Origin: Gautieria morchelliformis
Lineage: Eukaryota; Basidiomycota; Agaricomycetes; Gomphales; Gomphaceae
DNA length: 64,000 nucleotides
NCBI GenBank assembly: GCA_015179125.1
Contig: WHVA01000139.1
Span: forward strand, 1 to 64,000
Direction of reading: 5' to 3'
Each line of letters begins with the position of its first letter. Position 1 is the stretch's first letter. Positions 1 through 9,266 of the stretch are shown here, in pieces. The position numbers and the translations under genes were made by a program. The notes below the pieces were generated by a model, which was not told where the DNA came from, did not search any database, and was given only the letters and a program-made list of their open reading frames with translations.

Positions 1-1548
1 TCGGATATCGGAGGGGCGGAAAGTGGTGCGGAACTGAAGGTCGGAAGCCGGAAATGAACGGTCATAACAGTAGGAACCATCTTTCTAGTCTAAAAACCTC
101 GAAAAAAGCATTAAAAAGTCTGTAAAAAACATTGTTCCCATCTTAACCTCAGCCAATACATGCAGCTTTGATGGGGAACTGTCTTTAGAATATTCCTTGA
201 ATTTTATTGCATTTTTTCGCCAATTGTTCTGACCTCCTTGGCTCAAAACTGCCTTATTTTGCTTGACAAAGGTTATGAACCCATGAGAGTCCATAACTTT
301 GTCATCGGCGCTCAATTTCAAACTCCGACCGGAGCGATCCTCGAACGCGCTTATTCAGAGCCGCACGTCCTCAAACACCCACAACTCCGACACTTTGGCT
401 CTTTCAATCTCAGCTGGTGAGATTGGGAATATCCGGTGCAGCTTACACAAGCCTGTACACTTAAATATAGTTCAAACCCAGCAGACACATGACTTGCTTC
501 ATAGCAACCATGGCTGTGTAAGGCTGTGTGCAAGACTGCCCAATGATATGCAGAGCCAAAACTAGGGTGCATAATCAAGCAATCTTATTGGATGCTGAGC
601 CTCCAAGCTTAGTGCTACAACCCCTGAAATAGGACCCTTGACATCATAGGGCTATGCAGGGCTATGCAAGGCTATGCAGGGCTGTGTAAGGCTATGCCGG
701 GCAGTGCAAATCAGGGAAGGTGATTGGCTATCTATTCTTAATTTCCTTGCACAAACACACCACAATAGTTACAAGGGTGTGTTTTAGCTGCGCAAATATT
801 TACTTATGACATCACTCGCCTAATAGATAGAAGCTCCCCATTTTATGTAATCCTGTGTAATTTACAATATAAAAGGAGGCCATTCTGACCCCCAAGAATC
901 ATCCAATCAAGCATTCTACTGCTTCTATCCTACACGTGACTCGTGTGACTTGCATCTTGATAAGCTGCTAATCCCAGCTAGGGTTATTCACTTACTTTAG
1001 TGTCTAATTCCTTGTTAAGTAGATACTTTTCTGCTTAGCCACCTAGACTAATCCTCTGGGTGTAATTCTACAGAGTGAGTCTGTCAATTGATAGTCTTGC
1101 CATTCGCACTCCAATACCTGAGAGAGTTGATCAGTTGATTTTCCTGGTTAATATCTTTCACAAGTCAATTCCTGTTACTTGTAAAAGCCGCTTTAGATTC
1201 TATTCTTTGCCTCTTGTTTTATTGCTGGGTAGATTATCAGGGCAGTCCATTTATAAACTCACCTGCTAAGTACATTCCTTTATATTTTGGAATACACTTG
1301 GACCCCGATAGTGTCCTTGAACCTACAGTCTTTTAGTTTATTGTTCAGTGCTGCTAAGAAATGCATTGCCTTCCATCCGTATTAACTTGGACTAGTTTCT
1401 ATGTGGATTGCAACCAAGGTACAAATATTAAATTATTTCCGGAGTTGTGCTGCAGCATTGTTTAATATTCTTTGAGTCTGGTAAACAACATGTTCTGATA
1501 GATTGAAGTGTTATCAATAACACCAAAGTCTTGAAGGGTTCCAAAACA
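1..1548 (+). repeat. 1.8-kb interspersed repeat (LTR-like), copy 1, cut by window edge
   Basis: This stretch is clearly similar, in opposite orientation, to 16000-17786. Shared landmarks are a TATA-like box followed by a purine-rich stretch (near 870), the short tandem GGCTATGCAGG-type motif (650-710) and the end sequence CCAAAACA. The two copies diverge abruptly after CCAAAACAGT, which sets the element end near 1548. TG...CA ends and a central TATA box fit a long LTR, but no protein-coding part is seen. The left end lies outside the window. Treated as a fossil of an LTR-type element; class uncertain. Confidence 0.6.
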
Positions 1549-1574
1549 GTAACACATCAAGATAGGTAATGTCT

Positions 1575-1966
1575 CTACACATGTCTGCATGTGCCCAAGT
1601 ATAGTGTGCATAGCATGTCCTCCATGCATAGTGTGTCCCTCAAATATAGCATGCTTATTGTGTCCCTGGTTTGTAACATGACTCCACACATAACATGTCT
1701 CCAAGTATAGTGTGCGTAGCATGTCCTCCATGCATAGTGTGTCTCCACATGGAGTGTGTCCCCACATGTAGCATGTCCCCAAATGTAGTGTGTCCCTAAA
1801 TTATAGCATGTGTGTCCCCCATGCATAGTGTGTCCACATGTGTAGCATGTCCCTACATGTAGTGTGTGTAGCATCTCCCTCAAGTATAGTGTGCAAAGTG
1901 TGTCCCCAATGCATAACATGTCCCCCAAGTATAGTGTGCAGAGCATGTCCTTTGTTTGTAGCGTGT
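1575..1966. repeat. Degenerate minisatellite, left part
   Basis: Short degenerate tandem units built on motifs such as CATAGTGTGTCCCC and GTAGCATGTCC. The same array resumes at 3199 after a solo LTR, so the two parts were once continuous. Long open frames across it on both strands are by-products of the repeat and not genes. Confidence 0.75.
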
Positions 1967-3198
1967 TGTCATGACGTGTTTATTTCTCATACTCAGGTGC
2001 TCTGTCCTGCCATTTCTCACCCCATTTCCATGTTTGTTCTGATCGCCATTGTCGTGTTCGGCAACCGATTCTAGCTGTTCACGCCAATTACCATAGCCAC
2101 GCCGCCAAACGCACGATCGACATCTTTTGACTGACTTGGCAGTCATCGCTGGGTCTACCACCTCCTCTGCTCGACCCTCTTCCGATGGTGTTCTGGTAAT
2201 TGGATTGTCATGACCTGTGTATTTCCTGCACCTTGTATCCCCATTTCCCCTTTCGCTACTCCTCCCCAGTGTTCGCTTGGCTTCGCCCTCCACCTCGACC
2301 TCCCCTCCTCTATGTCACCTCTGTTCGCCCTTCCTCGCATTTCGCCGAATGACCATTCGCTGCTCGCATCATTCGCCGACAGGCACACCATCAAATCACG
2401 ATCGACATCCCTATCCGGCATGATGGCTCGTCAGTAACTCCATCAGCTTCTCGATCCAACCCCCTTTTGGTGTTCATATGAGCAGGGTGTGTTCCTACCC
2501 ATAGGTCGTGTGGGATCAACCCAGTAGATGAAGAACCCGTGCAGGGCAGTGTATATGCGGGCCCCAAGACATGATTTCGTACACAGGTGTCTTCGCCACC
2601 TTCACTCTCCGTCATTTCATGTTCTCCCTCTTCTCTCATTCTATTGTATGTTTATTCCATCTATGTTGTATCATGACTGCGCACCCCTATCCAACCCTGA
2701 CTCGTGACGGCCTCTTTCCTATTCGCTGATACCTTACGAGCATTCGATATAAGTAGTTTACATTCGCATGTATATTCCCCAGTTCAATTATCATACGTCG
2801 TTCATCTTGTGCAAATTTGACCTCGCTGTGGTCATCGTCTTAAGCCTTCTCTTGGAGATTTCCATCTTCGACTAGCAGAGGACTTAGGCACCACTGGTGA
2901 GTTCTCATACTTCATCTTCGTTACCTTAGCCTTCGAACCATTTTCTGTGCTGTTGGCGAAGGGATTGTCGAGACTTAGACAGCCCTTCCATGAGACCTTG
3001 CACATTACATCGTCAAGTGCCACGGGCTATTTCGCTACGACTGTAGATAGGGAGAGCCCCGTTCAGGCAACCCTCTTACCTTGTGAACATTTGTTGGTTC
3101 ACCTATTCGCCAAATGGCATACTTATTCGCACAAGTTATTCGGGCATTCGCTGTGTTCACTAATACACGATATTAACACCTAAAAACCAATCTTGACA
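1967..3198 (+). mobile_element. Solo LTR (fossil) inserted in the minisatellite
   Basis: The segment begins TGTCATGACG and ends CTTGACA, giving short inverted TGTCA/TGACA ends. It is flanked on both sides by the 5-bp direct repeat CGTGT (1962-1966 and 3199-3203), as expected for an LTR-retrotransposon target duplication. It contains a TATA-like motif (near 2750). It interrupts the minisatellite, whose units continue on both sides. A truncated second copy lies at 4709-5142 in the same orientation. No internal coding region is present, so it is a solo LTR left by LTR-LTR recombination. Confidence 0.7.
1970..2415 (+). repeat. Diverged internal duplication within the solo LTR
   Basis: Two stretches, starting TCATGACGTGTTTATTTC (1970) and TCATGACCTGTGTATTTCC (2209), each run to a shared ACGATCGACATC motif (2112 and 2399). 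They look like an old, diverged tandem duplication of roughly 200-240 bases inside the LTR. Confidence 0.4.
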
Positions 3199-3785
3199 CG
3201 TGTCCCCCAAGTATAGCATGTGTAGAATGTCCTTTGTTTGTAGTGTTTTCCCCTGTAGTGTGTCCCTTGTTTGTACCATGTCCCCCAAGCATAGTGTGTC
3301 CCCACATATAGTGTGCGCATCCCCATGCATAGCGTGCGTGTGCCCATGCATAGCGTGCGTGTGCCCATGCATAGCGTGCGTGTGCCCATGCATAGCGTGC
3401 GTGTGCCCATGCATAGCGTGCGTGTGCCCATGCATAGCGTGCGTGTGCCCATGCATAGCGTGCGTGTGCCCATGCATAGCGTGCGTGTGCCCATGCATAG
3501 CGTGCGTGTGCCCATGCATAGCGTGCGTGTGCCCATGCATAGCGTGCGTGTGCCCATGCATAGCGTGTGTGTGCCCATGCATAACATGCGTGGCCCCAAG
3601 CATAGCGTGCGTGTCCACATGCATAACATGCTTGCCCCCATGCATAGCATGCATGTCTCCACACACAACATATGTGTCTCCATGCATAACATGCATGTCC
3701 CCATGCATAGTGTGTATAGCATGCCCCTCAAATATAGCATGCATAGCATGTCCCAATGGCATGTGTAGCATATCCCCAAGGGCCT
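3199..3785. repeat. Minisatellite with 21-bp unit, right part
   Basis: A core of about 12 near-identical head-to-tail 21-bp units (consensus GCCCATGCATAGCGTGCGTGT) spans roughly 3321-3571, flanked by degenerate units that match the left array at 1575-1966. Because 21 is a multiple of three and the unit lacks stops in most frames, it creates artefactual open frames with a 7-residue repeat on both strands. There are no spacers, so it is not a CRISPR. Confidence 0.9.
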
Positions 3786-3804
3786 CAAAGTGAAGCAAGC
3801 AGAG

Positions 3805-4445
3805 GCTATTACTTATCATTAACTTTTAGCAAACTCAGGGACATGTATCAATATCTATTTTGTGACATATACAGACATAAAATAGTAAAGGAAGCCATAT
3901 TTAAGCAGCTGCTGTCATTAATTTTAGCAAAGTCAGGATTATCTATAAAAATGTCCAAATGAATGCCCAGTACATTTAAGCTGAAGTTGTTATTAATTTT
4001 AGCAGAGTCAAGATTATCTATTTTTTCGAAAAATGTCAAAAAAATGCACTGTACATTTAAGCTGGAGCTGTTGTCAATTTTCACAAAGTCAGCATAATTT
4101 ATTGACATCTATCTGCGAAAAAATGTCAAAAAAGTACAGTACATTGAAGCAGAAGCTGTTATTAATGCCCAGCCAAAGCCAGAGAAGCCCAGAGACTGAC
4201 GGAGAAACCCAGAGCCATAGTAAGCCAGCCACCAGAATAGCCAGAGAGGAGTGCCTGGTAAGCAGCTTTACAGTAAATAAAACAATAAAACAAACCACAT
4301 TTAAAAGCACAACCTATTGCCATTAATTTTAGAAGAAACTTATTGATGCCTATTTTCGAAAAAAACCTGAAAAATATATATATCAAAATACTTTTTTTTC
4401 AGCATGGTCTTGGGATTTTATTTAAATCTATTTTCGAAAAAATTC
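3805..4445 (+). repeat. Degenerate tandem repeat, units about 75-165 bp
   Basis: About six or seven diverged units, each starting near TTAATTTTAGCAAAGTCAG and ending near GTACATTTAAGC...GAAGCTGTT. Several carry the self-complementary core TTTTTTCGAAAAAA. Unit starts are visible near 3820, 3919, 3994, 4075, 4160 and 4322. No coding potential is seen. Confidence 0.6.
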
Positions 4446-4607
4446 ACAAAAATATAAAGCACATGTGACAATACAATATGATGAAAAAAAAGGAACCAAT
4501 AAAATTACAGACACAAATAAAATAAAATGCATGGCAATGCATTAAAAAAGAGACATTACCTACCAATAGAAAGCCACCCAAGGCGGTAGACCACCACCAG
4601 CCAAGCC

Positions 4608-4705
4608 AATATATAGCCAGCCAGCCAGCCAGCCAAAGCAATAGACAGCCAGCCAGGAAAAGGAGGAGACAGCAGACAGAGCAGACAGCAGACAGAGCAG
4701 ACAGA
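4608..4705. repeat. AGCC and CAGACAGAG microsatellites
   Basis: Low-complexity stretch of AGCC tandem repeats followed by CAGACAGAGCAGA-type repeats, immediately left of the truncated LTR copy. Confidence 0.7.
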
Positions 4706-4708
4706 GGA

Positions 4709-5142
4709 CAGCGTTCATCACTAACCCCATCATCTTCTTAATCCAACCCCTTTGGGTGTTCGTATGGCCAAAGTGTGTTTGCAGGACATCCCTTCCATAG
4801 GTCATGCGGGATCAACCCAGTAGACGAAGAGTCCATGCAGGGTAGCATGTATGCGGGTCCCAAGACATGGTTTTGGACTCCGAAGGAGCACCTTCGCCGG
4901 CGAAGGGATTGTTGCTACTTAGACAACCCTTCCATGACACCTTGGACATTACATCGTCAAGTGCCACGGGCTACTTCGCTACGACTGTAGATAGGGCGAT
5001 CTCCACTCGGGCGGCCCTCTTATCTTGTGAACATTTATTGGTTCACCTATTCGCCGAATGGCATACTTATTCGCACAAGTCATTCGGGCATTCGCTGTGT
5101 TCACTAATACACGATATTAATGCCTAAAACCAATCTTGACAC
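4709..5142 (+). mobile_element. Second copy of the solo-LTR family, 5'-truncated (fossil)
   Basis: Similar to the 3' part of the LTR at 1967-3198: shared blocks match around 2440-2570 and 2945-3198, including the final ATCTTGACA. It lacks the first several hundred bases and an internal block. Its right end lies five bases inside the first intron position after the last visible exon of the minus-strand zinc-ribbon gene, so it probably removed or displaced the 3' part of that gene. Confidence 0.6.
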
Positions 5143-5147
5143 ATACC

Positions 5148-6685
5148 TTGAATACATCTTTAGAGTGCCCTTGATTCACAGCCACTAAGACGATTGGAGT
5201 ATCATTCAGAAGGCCACTGAAAATTTCTTTGTGCTCAGTAATATTAGGCCACTTGGAGGCTAGATCAACTGAGCACATGGTCTTCTTGAATTTAATCGCA
5301 TGTGCGGAACCTCCTTCTTTCATAGGCAGGATCGCTTTCAAGTCATGATCAATAAAATCACTGCAGTGGATGCTTGACCCTGTCACATGAGATCAGGAAA
5401 ATAAAACAATAATATATGCCAGCACTCACCCCTGGTGTGCTTAGTAGCTTGAGCAGACACAAAGTGAGTCTTGTAACCACCACATATTCCACCAGGGCCT
5501 GACTTTTGACCACGCTGAGGTAGACTCATTTGCAAGCCGAAGTCTTCATTGCCCCCCTCTCCAGTATGAGCCAGGTACTGATTGCCCTGTACCCAGTCAT
5601 AACAAATCATATACGAAACAGGACTAACCTTCTGGATGTTGATGAATACCTCAAGGCATAGATATGACCCTTTTGGGAGCTTTGCGGCGCCCTGATGATC
5701 AGTGAGGTAGAAGGCTTGATCAGCTCCCCTTGAATAAAATTGATAGAGCTTTTGGATGCTCAATGTTTCCGTGTCCTTTTTCAAAGTCTTGTTAGCCCAG
5801 AATTGAATCTCACAATCATCACTGATGTTCATGAGTACCTTGCTGGGTGACACAACATTTGACAGCAAGAATGAACTCACAGGTGAAGTTCATACAGATG
5901 ACCAAGCCGCTTGGTCCAATGTGGTGTTATTTGATACACCAAGGACTCAAGAACCTCTTAAAAATGCAATATAAGTACATGAGGATAGACATCACTGAAC
6001 ATCTCACCAGGCATAGTTTGATCACCATTAAACGTCAGTGATCCTGATCCTAACTCACAACTGACCACTTTGGGATTGGTACTTTGCTGTACTTCATATG
6101 TTACCGTCCATGTGGCCTTCAACGTGTTAGTGCGTATGTTTTCGAGCTCAGACTGAGGTGTGTTCAGGCCTGGAGCATGGTTTGAAGCCATATTACCCTG
6201 TATGCTCTGTCTATCTTGTCCAATCCGGCTCTGGATCAAAGACAGTTGGTGTTCTTTTGCTATGTCTTTCTCAGGATTATTGAGATTATCTTCTTTCTGA
6301 GCTGTAAGGCAGATTGATAAAAACACTCCAACTCTGTGAGAAATTTATAGCACTTACCTTTAGTCTCACAAGTTCCACACAGGTCAGTAATATAGGTCCC
6401 AAAGACACCACATTGGGTACACTGCTTCTAAATCATTAGTGTAAGGCAGGTGAAGGGCTAATTTTAACAACTCACCAAGACACGCTCTCGATCAATGTCC
6501 AAAAGTGTCATCTCTGAAAGCTTTTTGCACTTTCTACAGAGATCAGTGGTAGCATGTGGGAAAGTATGTTGGCAGCCATCAAGGTCATTGTCTGCACCAC
6601 CACATGGAACTGCATGAGCTTTAGAGATGTCCTCAACCATTAGAAAACCCCAGACTGTGTGATGTGGGCATTCCTTGCAGTGCAT
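5148..6685 (-). CDS. Unidentified zinc-ribbon protein, 3' end missing
   Basis: Host-type, multi-exon gene on the minus strand. I place the start at 6685. Exon 1 (6476-6685), exon 2 (6358-6427) and exon 3 (6008-6301) keep frame across GT-AG introns; further exons cover about 5880-5148. The N-terminus is rich in paired cysteines and histidines (CKECPHH, CRKC near residues 3-60, then CTQCGVF and CGTC near residues 72-90), which suggests one or two zinc ribbons. The remaining roughly 300 residues have no motif I recognise. The last visible exon ends at a GT donor at 5147, and the next bases belong to an LTR fossil, so the C-terminal part is lost or displaced. Basidiomycete alpha-kinase-like proteins often have similar N-terminal zinc ribbons, but I see no kinase motif here. 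Confidence 0.5.
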
Positions 6686-6689
6686 TTTA

Positions 6690-7716
6690 AACTATACAGA
6701 GCTGTCAGGGTTGCCTCAGCAGTGACTAGCCAGCTAGAAAGCTTTAGAAGCAGCAAGAAATCAAGACTAGCCAACTAGAAAGCTTCAGAAACAGGAAGAA
6801 GGTACTCTGGTGTTATAGTTGCCGCGATTGCATTCAGGGTAGGCAGCAAGCAGATGAGACTAGTATTTTTCTTCACCGAAGACGGCCCTGAAAAGCAGTA
6901 TGTAAAAGATTGAGAGTTTGCTGATAGTAGATTCAGACTGGGATATAATTCAGACTTCGAGTAAAAGTTGAATCGAGTAGAGGATTGATAATAGAGAGGT
7001 CGAGTACACACTGTGTGTGTGTGTGTCTCGAGCAGTGATTGCGCAGTATATGCACAGTGAGAATATTCAATAGCTTTCAAGACAAGTGAGTTCTAATTGA
7101 CTGGTGATCCACTACATACACAACAGCTATTTAACTGGTGTGTGGGACGAGCTATGACAAAAGAAACTGCTACCGGCGCAAAGGTGTGTAAGTGAAACTT
7201 GGGGGTTATAGTGCCAGCTGCTGCGGTTGGGACTATCTATCGAATAGGGGATGATTTGTATGTATCGAGTATCAGAAATAGAAGCGATCATGGAATGTGG
7301 ATGTGTGGAAAGAGAGGGGGGAAAGAAAGTCCGTATGTGATGATTCAATCAGTGTGCCACTCCATGGATCAGATTACCTCAGGCTCGGGTTTCTGTCTTG
7401 GGTTAGGGGTGACTCCGTGGGTTCTAAATGTGATGATTGGCATAGGGACATGTGGGCTCATGTAGATGTGCGTAGGGATGAGTGTGGGTGTTGTGAAGAA
7501 TCGGACATGCTGGCTCGAACAGATGTGTGTGGCATGAGATGATAGAGGTGTTTTTGTGGTTTTGTCAGTGTGGGATGAGGTAGTGGAATAGACATAATCT
7601 GTTTGTGTAACAGTATACAGACCTACTAGCTACTTACGTTGTCTCGTTATCACTGACAATCAGTGGGTGGGACTCTGCATGCATGTATAAGTAAGTTGTA
7701 AGTGGTGAAAAAAGCC
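6690..7716. other. No gene recognised
   Basis: Upstream region of the zinc-ribbon gene. It holds a small (GT)n run near 7012-7027 and several short open frames without codon bias or recognisable motifs. Nothing else is supported. Confidence 0.5.
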
Positions 7717-8137
7717 TGATGAGTCATGTGACCTCGGGTGATGCCCGAGATTATGCACCTAAAATTGAACCACAATGAATCTGTGCACTCTATACTTACT
7801 CCATTTGTTATAGTTACTTCCGCTCATTCTGGAATTGCTTAGTCTCACCCCATTACTTGTTGATCCAGGTCTTTATATAAAATCTGCTCATGTATGCTCT
7901 CTGTTTCTGCAATCAAATAATCAACTTCAATATGTGATTCCCTTCACTGTCTCCTGTTCTTAGTACAGCGAGTATTGCAAGACCTCTGCCCCTCCGCTTT
8001 CCAGCTCTGCCTTTCCACCTTCCACCTTCCAACTTAGTTTCCAATTTTCAACTTGGTTCGACTCTTGAACATTTCTATACCTCAACTCTTCCCGACTTCT
8101 GACTTCTGATCCAAAATACTTTAGACGATAGTTCATT
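7717..8137 (+). mobile_element. LTR-like fossil
   Basis: The segment begins TGATGAGTCATG and ends TTCA, with a TATA-like box (CTTTATATAAAAT near 7871) and a downstream AATCAAATAATC-type stretch, the arrangement of an LTR promoter. It is followed directly by TTGGGGGCGC, which could be a primer-binding-site-like sequence. No matching second LTR or coding region is in the window, and no flanking duplication is visible. Family not assigned. Confidence 0.35.
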
Positions 8138-8261
8138 GGGGGCGCAACACATAAGTTGAAGCTGCAGTCCTTTTAGATCCAACTTCTGGGATTCCCAATA
8201 CGTAACAGGGGGGAGAAACATACCCCAAACCAACCAACCACCAACCCACAACAACCAGGAG

Positions 8262-8438
8262 TGCTGGCAAAGCCAGCACAACCACTGGTGTTCAGAATAC
8301 TGAACACCAGAGCAGATGTGTTGGCACAGTGCCAACACATCTGCCATGATGCCATAGCATGGCATCATGCCACTCATGTCAGATCTGAGGCATCAGATAT
8401 GCAGTTATTCTGATGTACATTGGAATAACCTGATCTGT
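8262..8438. repeat. Cluster of consecutive hairpins
   Basis: Perfect inverted repeats follow one another with 3-6 bases between them: 8262-8278 (7-bp arms, 3-base loop), 8285-8310 (11-bp arms, 4-base loop), 8314-8342 (13-bp arms, 3-base loop) and 8345-8369 (11-bp arms, 3-base loop). A 10-bp palindrome at 8380-8389 and an imperfect hairpin (CAGTTATTC...GAATAACCTG, about 8411-8441) follow. See findings. Confidence 0.85.
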
Positions 8439-8449
8439 AACCCATCCCT

Positions 8450-9230
8450 TTCTCAATGTCAAAGGGGTGCTTCTTTTGGCTAACCTGGTGGGTTCATTCT
8501 AGAAGGGGAGGGTGTAAAGAAGGTGGTTCTGAGGGGGGGCATCCATAAGACCCCACTGTATAGTGATCCCCACAATGCACAAGATTGCCTTTACACAATC
8601 CTCAATGGCAGCAATGATCATATTTCCTTCCCGAAATACCTGGGTTTGAGGGTCAGGCTAGGGCCTCCTCAAAATTGAGCTAAGCCTGCAGGCTCGGCTT
8701 GGCTTCCATGGGCTCAGCATGGGCTCAGCCCAGGTTTCAGCCTGACCTTAGAAGACACTAGTGAAAATGTATGGATGGATAAGCAAGGACCAACTCTGTG
8801 GGGGTTCAGAACAAGGAGAGACATGAATAGACACACAAGAGGGGGAATGACACAGGAGGCATGGAGGAGAGGCGATTGATGCATGATTACGTAGCTGTGA
8901 ATCAATCAAAGAAGTGAGTGATTCCATAAGTTCAGAGTCAAGTAATCTCACAAGGACTCATGATTTAAATCATGGACAGCACATCTAGACCGGCACTATA
9001 CTACTGAACACTGCTGATTGATGATATGCATTCCAGCTGGTTGATATTACTACACAGTTTGAATCGTTAAGCACAAAATAGGATACCAACTGTTAGAGGT
9101 TACTTGTAGAGAAGAGAGGGTATAATTTGGATGGTGTGGGCAGCATGTAGGGTACATACCCGGTGTACCCCCCATCATACGTACACATAGTATGTACGGT
9201 ATATACTATACATACCAAGGCTCATGAGCC
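8450..9230. other. No gene recognised
   Basis: Between the hairpin cluster and the 3' end of the exchanger gene. It holds GGGCTCAGC-type short repeats near 8690-8740 and a cluster of partly self-complementary GTACATAC/GTATGTAC motifs at 9150-9226. No convincing coding region on either strand. Confidence 0.5.
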
Positions 9231-9266
9231 TATTCCAAAAAATCTAACCTGCACATGCAAATATGC

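Noticed and set aside
1462-1946. Cys/His-rich open frames on the minus strand
   Set aside because: Same cause: degenerate minisatellite read in frame.
3199-3785. CRISPR-like array
   Set aside because: The units are head-to-tail with no spacers, and the genome is eukaryotic.
3160-3819. Long open frames on both strands with 7-residue repeats (HTHAMHG, CPCIACV)
   Set aside because: They arise from the 21-bp minisatellite unit, whose length is a multiple of three; no start context, introns or unique sequence support a gene.
6775-7080. 101-codon frame upstream of the zinc-ribbon gene
   Set aside because: No recognisable features and a (GT)n-derived His/Thr run; more likely 5' flank.
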